DNA of 20,000 bases, from assembly GCA_034096865.1 (NCBI GenBank), contig JAWQFJ010000580.1, forward strand, positions 17,501 through 37,500, written 5' to 3'. The position numbers were made by a program, and so were the translations under genes. The stretch comes from Theodoxus fluviatilis (lineage: Eukaryota > Mollusca > Gastropoda > Cycloneritida > Neritidae). Positions 1-8,295 of the stretch are shown here, one piece after another. Numbering within the stretch: position 1 is the stretch's first letter; every line of letters starts with the position of its first letter. Below the pieces are notes generated by a model. The model ran no database searches. It saw only the letters and a list, made by a program, of their open reading frames with translations, and was not told the origin of the DNA.

Positions 1-81
1 GGAGGCTTGGAAACAAAACGTGCTGCAAGTCATTGACCTGCCTCGAGATGACTACAGGTAGGCCTGTTGTCTCCCTCTTCT

Positions 82-168
82 CTGTGTGTGTGGGTGTGTG
101 TGTGTGTGTGTGTGTGTCTGTGTGTGTGTATCTGTGTTTGTGTGTGTGTGTGTCTGTGTGTGTGTATC

Positions 169-221
<53 letters not shown>

Positions 222-715
222 CTGTGTGTGGGTGTGTGTGTGTGCATCTGTGTTTGTGTGTATCTGTGTGTGTGTATCTGTGTGTGTGTATCTGTGTGTG
301 TGTGTGTATCTCTGTGTGTATCTGTGTGTGTGTGTGTGTATGTATGTATGTGTATGTATGTATGTGTATGTATGTGTGTGTGTGTGTATCTGTGTGTGTG
401 TGTGTATCTGTGTGTGTGTGTGTATCTGTGTGTGTGTGTGTGTGTGTGTGTATTTTGTGTGTATTTGTGCATGCATGCATGCGTGCTCGTGCGTGCACAT
501 GTGTTTTTGTGATTCTTTGTGTATATTTGTGATGAATATGTATGTATTTGTATGTGTTAATGTGTTGGGATGGGTGCATGTATGTTTCATGTATGTGTGT
601 GCGTGTTTGCGCGCGTGTGCTTCCATGCATGTGTGTGTGTGTGTGTGCATGTGTATGTATGTGCGAGTGTGTGTGTATTTGTGTGTATGAGTGTATGTGT
701 GTGTCTATGAGTGCA
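82..715. repeat. Interrupted (TG)n microsatellite
   Basis: About 630 bases of TG dinucleotides on the plus strand are broken at semi-regular intervals by TATC, TTTG, TATG and, near the right end, CATG and GCGTGC variants. Long open frames on both strands here encode only Cys-Val or His-Thr alternations and are products of the repeat, not genes. Alternating purine-pyrimidine runs of this length can adopt Z-DNA. The left boundary is sharp; the right one fades into ATGTGCACGTGC-like sequence. Confidence 0.97.
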
Positions 716-1004
716 CATGCACGTGCACGTGCTCGTGTGTATTTGCAATGGTGTTCATCAAACTCCATTGTCGCCCCAGTTCATCAGCTGCATGGCTGCC
801 TTCCTGTATTGTTCTGCAGTTCGAGTCATATGCAAAAGTCACACCTTTTGTATGTTTTTTCAGGAGGTAAAAATGAAACGTAACTCTTTTTCCATGGAAA
901 GTAGTCGTATATTTGTCGAAAAGATTTTGATCGGAAATAATGTGGAACAAGGTTGTCAGATGTAAAAGTTTTCCAGCACTGTCGTTGAGAGGGGAGGGGT
1001 TGAA
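716..1004. other. Unique sequence, no gene seen
   Basis: This is ordinary mixed sequence between two simple repeats. It contains short open frames below 115 codons that lack recognisable motifs. I see no tRNA, no exon with convincing splice sites and no inverted repeat of note. Confidence 0.5.
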
Positions 1005-1091
1005 TGTGTGTGTGCGCGCGTGAGAGAGAAAGAGAGAGGGGGGAGGAGAAAGAGAAAGAGGGGGGAGAGAGAGAAGGGGGGGGGGGGGGGG
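1005..1091 (+). repeat. Alternating TG/CG then purine tract ending in G16
   Basis: A short alternating TGTGTGCGCGCG stretch runs directly into about 70 uninterrupted purines (GAGA, AAGAGA, GGGG blocks), ending in sixteen consecutive G at 1076-1091. The composition is visible directly. Such tracts can form triplex or G-quadruplex structures; that consequence is general knowledge and not shown here. G16 is also prone to length error in sequencing. Confidence 0.95.
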
Positions 1092-1095
1092 CTTT

Positions 1096-1455
1096 CAACT
1101 ACTCTTGCATTTACATTGTACTTTTGATTTTTATAAAATCTTGTGGATGCCATTTTAGGGATGGGGTGGGGTTTGGGTTAAGAAGAGCTGACAGACAGAA
1201 ACATTTTAACGCAACCTTTGAAGATAAGGAGGAAGAGACTGTAGAAACTTTGATCGGTGTTATGACAAATCAGAAGTCTCACTTTCATTTTGCCGACGCT
1301 ATTCCAAACACTTCTTGCAGTGCTGTAGTCCAAGACCAGAGCCAAAGTCAGTGTTGTCTGATGGAGAAGTACTCGCATATTTGTAAGGAATCCTAAGCAA
1401 GTGATTTGGCGTGCAGTCTCAGATTTGCACCATTTGCCATTACGACATGAGCCAT
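1096..1455. other. Unique sequence, no gene seen
   Basis: This is mixed-composition sequence between the purine tract and the following pyrimidine tract. The plus-strand open frame at 1004-1396 is seeded by the repeat and its unique portion has no recognisable domain. Nothing else could be supported. Confidence 0.45.
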
Positions 1456-1595
1456 TTCTCTCTCTCTTCCTGTCTTCGTCTGTCCGTCTCTTTGTCTCTG
1501 TCTGTCTCTTTGTCTCTGTCCGTCTCTTTGTCTCCGTCTGTCTGTCTGTCCGTCCGTCCGTCCATCCGCCCGTCCGTCCGTCCCTCCCTCCCTCC

Positions 1596-1675
<80 letters not shown>

Positions 1676-1680
1676 CTTTC
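1456..1680 (+). repeat. Pyrimidine tract: TCTG/TCCG units then (TC)n
   Basis: About 220 bases are nearly all pyrimidine on the plus strand. The order is a TCTCTTTG/TCTG mix, then CTGT/CCGT tetranucleotides, then CCCT repeats, then about 35 TC dinucleotides (roughly 1600-1667), ending in TGTGTGTC. The staged change of unit suggests successive slippage. Open frames on both strands across it encode only Ser-Leu or Arg-Glu repeats and are not genes. Confidence 0.97.
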
Positions 1681-1729
1681 ATTCTCGCACCCATCCCCCC
1701 ACCCACCCCCTCGCTGTTGACTAGGGATA

Positions 1730-2540
1730 CGGGCCATTTCCTTGCTCGTCAGCAGCTGCCAATACCTTTCTCCGAATCGGTAAAATCAGGGGAGACAGTC
1801 CATTTCCGACGCCGACTTGCCGTCTGCCGTGGGAGACACCCTGACTGCCAGACTGTGGCTGCGAGAAGATTTCTGGCACCAGGGGACGAGTTGCCAAAGG
1901 CGATTGAGGGCGTGCAACAAAGTTGCGTGCGGTCTCTCCTTGAAGGCGTCGGATCACGCGAGCGATCTGCATCGCCGACTTCCTATTGCGTGCACGGAGT
2001 GCGGATGAAAGGCGCCATGTTGTCGTAGGCGGGCTGGCGTGCTGACGAAGGGTCATGGGCCGAGCTGTTAGGCTGCCTGCGGTGACCCTACTTGCATCTC
2101 GCAGTCTTGGGTTGACAAACCACCTCCCATGAAGGGGGAAGAGGGGGCAATATCCCCTAATGTCTGATGGCAGAGGCGCCGGATTCCCAAGACGATGGGA
2201 ATCGTGTTGCTGCCTCTGCAGCCAACAATAGCCGTCTTCAAAGAGCGCCTCGGTAATTTCATTACGGCCACATTGCCCTCCCTTTCATCTGGGTTGTTGA
2301 TGGTTCTCCACACCGTTGGCAGAGCTTTTCTTCGTCTTGCTACACCAGACTAGGTGATTCTTCCAGGCCTCGCCGAATTGAGTGTTTTCTCTCCAGCTCC
2401 AGCAGATGAAGCACGCGCTGGGGCATGCTCTGTGGGTGCGAGGTTCCGACAGTCTTGTGGTCCTGTCTGTCAAGGGCCTGACGTAACACGCAGTGCCAGG
2501 CCATTACCACTGAGAGGCTCACGTCACTCGACACACAGAG
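1730..2540. other. GC-richer unique sequence, no certain gene
   Basis: This stretch is richer in GC than its surroundings and holds overlapping open frames of 60-110 codons on both strands (for example 1721-2056 and 2068-2313 on minus). None has a family motif that I recognise, and several begin at non-ATG codons. It may be the remains of a decayed repeat or an exon-bearing region, but I cannot assign it. A nested hairpin is listed separately. Confidence 0.4.
2170..2219. other. Nested inverted repeat (hairpin)
   Basis: An outer stem GCAGAGGC (2170-2177) with GCCTCTGC (2212-2219) encloses an inner stem GATTCCC (2182-2188) with GGGAATC (2197-2203), leaving an 8-base loop. Both stems are perfect; the internal loop between them is 4 bases on one side and 8 on the other. 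The size is near that of a small hairpin RNA, but the large internal loop argues against a standard miRNA precursor. Confidence 0.7.
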
Positions 2541-2544
2541 AGGG

Positions 2545-2636
2545 ACAGCTGCATCACTCCGTGATCAGGAAGCCACTTTGCCTCGTCACAGACAGCTGCA
2601 TTGCTCCGACATCAGGAAGCCACTTTGCCTCGTCAC
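2545..2636 (+). repeat. 47-bp tandem duplication
   Basis: Copy 1 (2545-2591) and copy 2 (2592-2636) share ACAGCTGCAT, then a diverged CTCCG core, then ATCAGGAAGCCACTTTGCCT and CGTCAC. The only differences lie in a few central bases, so the duplication is fairly recent. No coding meaning is evident. Confidence 0.9.
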
Positions 2637-2699
2637 TACTTGCTCTGCGATCCTCTGGCGCGATTTTTATTCTTCTGTTGTGGAACTGTTGTCAGATCG

Positions 2700-3140
2700 A
2701 CAATTGATGCCAAGCTAGTCTAGCTTTGGTTTTGTTTGCAGATTGCTCGACGATGTTCAGACGAGACACTGTTGTACATATATATGACTGCATTATCACG
2801 ATCTGTTGAAGATCATTGTATTCTCGTTTTGTCGTTCTTGAACGATAGCTGACTGAGATGATATTGATCTACAAGTCATTCATTGTTTAGAATCATTGCA
2901 AGATTCCTCAGCGGATCAGGTTAATACATCTTTGCCTGTACAGCTTAGGTTGTTTCTTCGATAGATGGAAAATCTAGAACGAAAACTTTACATTAAGTGA
3001 CAATATCTGATGATGAAACCATTTAGGATCGTTTCAAAAGCGTATGTATTGTTACCTACTATGTTTGATAACGTGATTTTGCCTCCACTTTGTCCACCAT
3101 GTTAGGAAACGCAAACGACGCTCATATGTCTGATTTGGAC
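2700..3140. other. Unique sequence, no gene seen
   Basis: This is AT-leaning sequence with no open frame of interest on either strand, no recognisable RNA gene and no repeat of note. It is probably intronic or intergenic. Confidence 0.5.
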
Positions 3141-3143
3141 GAA

Positions 3144-3170
3144 CGCGCGCGCGCACACACACACACACAC
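3144..3170. repeat. Short (CG)n(CA)n microsatellite
   Basis: About five CG dinucleotides run into about nine CA dinucleotides. This is a small alternating purine-pyrimidine tract. Confidence 0.9.
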
Positions 3171-3535
3171 TCACTCATTCTTGCATAATTTTAGTGCCAG
3201 TTTGCTGTTCCATCCTCTGTATTAACAAGGAATCGAATGAGAAACATTACATCAAATCAAGTAATTTCCCGATTACTCGGAAAGAAAACATCTAACATCT
3301 CTTGGTTATTCTCTCAGTTGTACCCGTAGTGCTGTATGAAGTCATTAACATTTTAAAAATAAATATCACATATTAATGCAACTGCTTTCAGTGATTTTGG
3401 CAACTTCGTTTGTGCTTTGCCGCTCTGCTTGGCGTACAGGCTTTACTAGCGTGAAGTAACCAGGCCTGGGAAGGCAGCGGCCTCCACTCCGGGGTGGTAC
3501 CTATCAGTGCGAGACCTGTATTGAGATGACGGGGT
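3171..3535. other. Unique sequence, no gene seen
   Basis: The left part is AT-rich. From about 3420 it becomes GC-rich, leading into the motif-dense block at 3536-3700. No coding signal is evident. Confidence 0.45.
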
Positions 3536-3700
3536 CTGAGAGCGCTAAGAGACTGGGGCTGGGATTAATCAAAGCGCCTTGCGGCCCGTCAGCCTCACTT
3601 GGGGAATTAATGGGCCAAGATGGCGCGCTTCGTGCTGCTCCCTTCCCCCTGGACACCCGACTTCCGGTCTGGACAGGAAATGGTCTAGATGGGCTGGAAG
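3536..3700. promoter_or_regulatory. Possible cis-regulatory block (motif cluster)
   Basis: A GC-richer island within AT-leaning sequence contains several core motifs close together: GGGATTAATC (Otx/bicoid-type TAATCC), ATCAAAG (TCF/LEF-type), AATTAAT (homeodomain-type), CAAGATGGCGCG (YY1-like) and CTTCCGG (ETS-like). Each motif is short and can occur by chance, so the cluster is only suggestive. An overlapping open frame at 3526-3879 has no recognisable domain. Confidence 0.2.
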
Positions 3701-5590
3701 GGCCGTGGCAGGAAGACCTTTGCTGGATTCAATGTATAATTACGCTGTGGCATTTTCTGCGAAAGAGGTATTTTTTTCTCTCCCAACAAGCCGCGGCCAA
3801 GTGCAACTGCGCGTACAAGCTCCTAAAGCGAGTTCCGTCTGATGTCAAAATGGACATTTGGCCCAAAGAATCTCCATAAATGAAGTCTGCCATCTCCAGT
3901 CTCCAAAACGATGGATTGACGAGAGAAGTTTCCGTGGACTTCTGAAAGTGCTCGTGCTTGTACAAGCACACTGCTTTCGCTTATGAATTGCTTGTGTTTG
4001 ATGTATAAACGGATGCAAGTTGAAAACATGAGCGTGTTAACTAAAAATTACATCTAGGTATAGGGGAATCGAGTGAATTATTGCTTTCATTTTTGGGCTG
4101 ATGTGGGGTAGAGATAAAGGGAGGAAAGTTAGGGAATTGCTGCGGAAAATTTACTCATTTTGCCCGGCAGTCTGAAAGCCGCTCTGTGAATGATTCCGCA
4201 TGTGGTATTCGAATGATGACAAATCCACTGCGAGTGTCTCAGCTTCCGTATTTACATCAAGTTTTTCCTGTGCTCGAAAATTTAGGTTTGAACTTGCTTC
4301 AAGCTGTTGCTGTGCCCCAGTGACGAAGGCTACCTAAAACAGGAAGTTTTGACTCAAATTAACTGTCAGTATCTCTGAATTATTTTCTTCCATTTGACAT
4401 CTGCAAATGGGTGATACGGATGATTAATGTGTCATCTCTAAATTGTTTTAGAAAATATATGTTTGCAGTTTTGATGGCGTCAGTATGTGCAGCATGGACG
4501 AATCACCCGTAGTATGAGGAGCGAAACATGACAATGGTGAAACATTCTTAATTGTTAGATTTTGCATCCTGAAGAAATAGTTCATTGTTTAGTAACGACT
4601 AAGTACTTCTGCCCCGAGTGCCATGTCGTTTTCTGATCTTCTGTACAGTACCGACTGATGTCAGCATGGGTGGGCCTGCTGTCGATGCTGGTGGTCCCAA
4701 CAGCTGACCATAGCCTCCAGACAGGATTTCGAAAGAGCATTCGTACTCCCATATGCCGCTATCGGTCTGATAACTGACATTCAGTTAAGTCTACCTACCT
4801 GGCAGTTGACTTTCGCCGAAGGAAGAACGTGGAGATAGGCCTCCGCTAGGCATGTATGGTACGGCTGTCACCATGACTACCCCCTGTCCTACAGTTGCTG
4901 CTAATGCCTCCCCTAATGTTCCACGCCTTTCGTGCTTCTCAGGCTGAATCAAAGCTTTATTTCTGTTGACTCGTTACTCTTCCCACTCCTCTTCAAAGAT
5001 TCTCCGTTTTCATCACTTACTTATTGTGGTTTCTTTTGGTGAATGAAATATGTAGGCAGAGCGTGCACCCACGGTTAGAAAGGACAAGAGTAAGGACTCG
5101 TGATTTGTCCAGCAGCCGCGCTTGCTCTCGTGATCAGTGCAACAGCAACTGCCACACATCTTTTGTTCTCCTGTCCAATTAAGTTCCCGCAGTGGGGGGC
5201 CATCGCAGGATCATCTTCATTAGTTCGGAATCCTCTTTGGATCTGCCGTAATAACCATTGAGTCCTTTTTATTGACTCGGTCTTTGCCAAAGAGGATGAA
5301 GAGGCTGCCACATCCCATTGTAGTTATGGATTGGAAGACCTCTAGTGGCAAGCAGTGCTGCATTGGGCAGATGGTGTTTGTGGTTTGCAATATGTATGAT
5401 AATGCGTGTAATGAAATGTGCAATAGCCTTGTTCTCCAGGATTGCTTATTGGCCTATAAAATATGTACTCATGAGGGCAATTTAAATATTTATTCAACTA
5501 TTCAAGATATACATGTACAAGTAAAGATTAACATTCAGCATACACGTAGAGTGAAACAACACTTTGAAGTATTCAACATAATTAGTTGAT
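3701..5590. other. Unique sequence, no gene seen
   Basis: Nearly 1.9 kb hold only short, unrelated open frames. The stretch around 4640-4940 has a different texture and, read on minus, an open frame interrupted by two close stops; it could be a decayed repeat, but I found no motif to name it. No tRNA-type promoter boxes were seen. Confidence 0.4.
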
Positions 5591-5675
5591 TATGAGACGC
5601 GTAGTGGCATTGAAACAGGCGAGTTTCGACGTGCATCTGAATCCTGGTAAGTGCTTTCAGGAACATTCTAGTAAA

Positions 5676-5710
5676 CTAGAGATTTCGCCTACCGGCAAAA
5701 GTATCTCTAG
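5676..5710. other. Imperfect hairpin
   Basis: CTAGAGAT (5676-5683) pairs perfectly with ATCTCTAG (5703-5710). Within the loop, GCC and GGC flanking TACC can also pair. A 10-base palindrome ATCACGTGAT with an E-box core lies just downstream at 5724-5733. No function can be assigned. Confidence 0.6.
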
Positions 5711-5739
5711 CACAGTTCACATCACGTGATGGAAGGTTT

Positions 5740-6938
5740 TTGGCCAATTTATGCAAGCGGAGGTCACACGAGAGGCTTGTGGGATAGCCGATGTATTCCC
5801 TGACATACGCCGTTAAAGTAGTTCTAAGACTATTTCGCACAAAACTCTTAACTTACTCTTGTTGAGACAACAAACAAGCGTTTATTCGATACAATAAAAT
5901 GTTTGTGTTGAAGTGGAAACAAGTTTTGACATCTGAATGATTTCTGTAAAAAGTGGAGAGAAAAATTGTATCAGAACGAACTATTTTTGGCGCAAGGCTG
6001 TAATGCGAAAGGTCAAGCCTATTGCGCATTCATTGCGAACTGTGCCAGAGTCACTACTGACTCGGGTTTACAGAATGTTTCAGGAAGGGACCTCTAGAAC
6101 ACTTGGAACGCAGGCAAGACAAGAAAATTTCATTTTTTCCAGGTTTCCTCTTGCCGCATGAGTTTCACTGCTGCCAGAAGTTCTCACTGAGGAAGAAGCT
6201 TGTTAGGGCTGAAGCCTTGGATGATTGATTGTGATTTTCTCTCAGATCTTAGACTTCGGTCTCTGGTATCCATAAGTAGAAAGCCGAGGCAAATTCTTTC
6301 GCGCTTCATCTTTTTATGTGCGGAAGACTGTTAGCCTTCATAATATGAAACATTCCGTTTATTCACAAAAGAAAGCAATTTCACGAATTGATTTTCTTCA
6401 CACGTCGAAAACTCTTTGAAATGAATTTCTCAGACGCCTAGCAGGTGGACCTAAACATCCTTCTGTTGGTAACGGTGGTTTTCAGATTACGTTGACGCTT
6501 CGCTACTTCCACGCAATGTGAGCTTGGTGCGTCTGGCCGAGCTAATCGTGAATAAAAACCTCCGCTTCAGCACTCCTAACCGACTAGGCATCTTTGCAAA
6601 TCGGAGCAGCCGAAACTCGACGGAGCTTGCATTGAGCCTGCCGTTGTGGATGGGAAGGGACGTGCCCAGTGCGTTCAAACGTTGCGGGGACGTGCGCCAT
6701 GAAATGGGATCGTCTCCCTCCCGCTGGAAGCCGCGACCTGCAGGTCCCCCGTCGCCAGACGGTCTGTGGACAGCCACGCGTGAAGGGGACGGGGTGATCT
6801 CGCTCGGGTGTGAGCAGGAAGAGCGGGCACGGCACCACCCCGAACTGCCACCCCACCCGGTCTCTGTCATGCGTTGTGGCCTTGCCCCGAGCCTGGTACC
6901 GCCTCAATCCCAGCCGTGTAATTCACCAGCTTGGCTTG
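5740..6938. other. Unique sequence, no certain gene
   Basis: The region holds short open frames, of which 6518-6967 (plus) and 6487-6870 (minus) are the longest. They overlap each other within a GC-rich patch and show no recognisable domain. I treat both as chance frames. Confidence 0.4.
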
Positions 6939-7375
6939 GAAGGGGAGGAAAGGGAAGACCTCTTTAGGTAGAGCTAGGTGAGAAATAGCAAGCTGCATCG
7001 TGTGTTTTCTAGCCAGGACTAGGTGGGAGTGATATATAAGGAAGGAAAGACGTATGTGGGCAGGTCTAGATGATTTATATTAAGCGTTGTTGCTATGTTT
7101 TCTAGCTAGGAAAAGGTGGAAGAGAGAAAGGTACGGGGGAAAAAGAAAAGTGTTTAAGGTAGATCTGGATGAGAAATAGTGAGCTTCGTGGCTGTATATT
7201 ATAGCTAGATGAGAGAGATAAATATGGAGGAAGGAGAGGGTCATATGGGCAATGTCTAAATGAGAAATGTAACTGCAACTAGGACTAAGTAAAGTGACCT
7301 CGACGTGGAAAGGAGAGAGTTGTGTGGGTAGGAAGCTTTGTGGAAATATATATTTGCTCGAGTTGGCGGGAGATA
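6939..7375 (+). repeat. Diverged ~95-bp tandem repeat, about five copies
   Basis: The same order of short motifs recurs: a GGAAGG-type purine run, a GGTAGA/GGTCTAGATGAG box, a GAAATAG-type box, then a TTTTCTAGC(T/C)AGGA-type box. The purine runs fall near 6939, 7040, 7128, 7222 and 7308, giving a period of 85-100 bases. Copies are strongly diverged, so exact boundaries are soft. The array ends where the GA tract flanking the LINE 3' end begins. Confidence 0.65.
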
Positions 7376-7392
7376 GTTAAAGAGAGAGAGAG
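7376..7392. repeat. Short GA tract at the LINE 3' flank
   Basis: TTAAAGAGAGAGAGAG immediately abuts the first AACG unit of the LINE tail. It matches the purine (GA) nature of the sequence flanking the other end of the element beyond 12853. Confidence 0.85.
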
Positions 7393-7458
7393 AACGAACG
7401 AACGAACGAACGAACGAATGGTTTATTTTTGTTAGGCCACCGGCCCATCACAACACAA
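7393..7458 (-). other. LINE 3' UTR and tail
   Basis: Downstream of the ORF2 TAA (7459-7461) the minus strand carries a small GGCC-GGT-GGCC hairpin (7435-7445). It then carries AATAAA (7422-7427) and six copies of CGTT (7393-7416) preceded by one CATT unit. Short 3' hairpins and microsatellite tails are typical of CR1/L2-type elements, in which the reverse transcriptase recognises the RNA 3' end. A role for this hairpin in that step is inferred. Confidence 0.8.
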
Positions 7459-8295
7459 TTACACATAATATGCCTCTTCGGCCATAGCAATAGAAACGGC
7501 TTCTTTTCTTCTTTTGAATGCATAATATAAATACGTTGCAACCGCTCGTACTGCCTTAGGCTCCTCCAGCGACAGGAGTACCTTAACATCAAAGGCATAT
7601 GTATTCGTCGTCAACTTGCATATATACATTCGTCTGAGATCTTCATAGGCAGGACATTCAAGTAACAAATGCTGTTCATTTTCGTCTGTTTCATAGCATG
7701 ATGGACATAAGTAAGCATTATCAGCTCGCTCCGTAGAAAATCTGTATTTATGCGTGAACAGATCGCTGAATCCCATCCTAAAAATAACATAAACATCTCG
7801 AAAAACTTTTTTATCTAATATATACAAATATTTCTCTCTTTTCAATTCTGTCTTAAAGGATCTGTACAGTTCATATCTACCACTCGCTGATATTGAAACT
7901 GTCCATACATTCATGTACTCAGTGATAAGGCGCTTTCTGAACTCGAGCAAGAACTCTGTCTCATTCCGCACATTCTGATTACGCCATACATCAGCAAAAT
8001 CATATCTATACAATACTTCTTTTATTTTGTCAACCCAGTTTCCATTATTTCTCGAGATGAGCATCATCTTGTAAACTTTGTTAGGGTATCTAGTTGCCTC
8101 CATCTTAAGTACACGCAACCAGTACTTAATAGCCCGTAAAGTTGCATTGATATACAGTGGGTATCTTCCGATTTCACCATACGTCATCAAGTTAGGAGCT
8201 TGTACAGGAACATTGAGAAATCTTTTCATAGCTTGTAGGTGTACAGATTCTATTTCCGAACAGTTGTACAGTCCCCACAGTTCTGATGTATAGGC
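7459..8295 (-). pseudogene. LINE ORF2 C-terminal part, downstream of internal amber codon
   Basis: This is the continuation of ORF2 in exactly the same frame, after a TAG at 8296-8298. It resumes with the conserved SELWG segment that usually follows the reverse transcriptase thumb, and runs about 278 codons to TAA at 7459-7461. The first ATG is at 8229. Near the C-terminus there is a C-x2-C...H-x4-C arrangement (LCPSC...QHLLLECP, 7654-7707). This is the CCHC-like box found at the end of CR1/L2-type ORF2 proteins and thought to bind nucleic acid. No frameshift is seen, so the domain is lost only through the single stop codon, unless that codon is read through or is an assembly error. Confidence 0.88.

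Noticed and set aside
30..768. Long His-Thr and Cys-Val open frames on both strands
   Set aside because: They are translations of the (TG)n array in several frames at once and have no non-repeat domain.
1393..2028. Arg-Glu/Ser-Leu open frames running into unique sequence
   Set aside because: They are seeded by the pyrimidine tract, and the unique parts show no recognisable motif or splice context.
3000..3020. CTGATGA followed by GAAAC, hammerhead-ribozyme-like core (also near 14848)
   Set aside because: There is no room for stem II between the two core boxes and no flanking stems I and III.
5591..5651. Possible small coding exon ending in a CTG/GTAAGT splice donor
   Set aside because: Only a short ATG-led frame and a donor-like hexamer are present; no acceptor, downstream exon or domain supports a gene.
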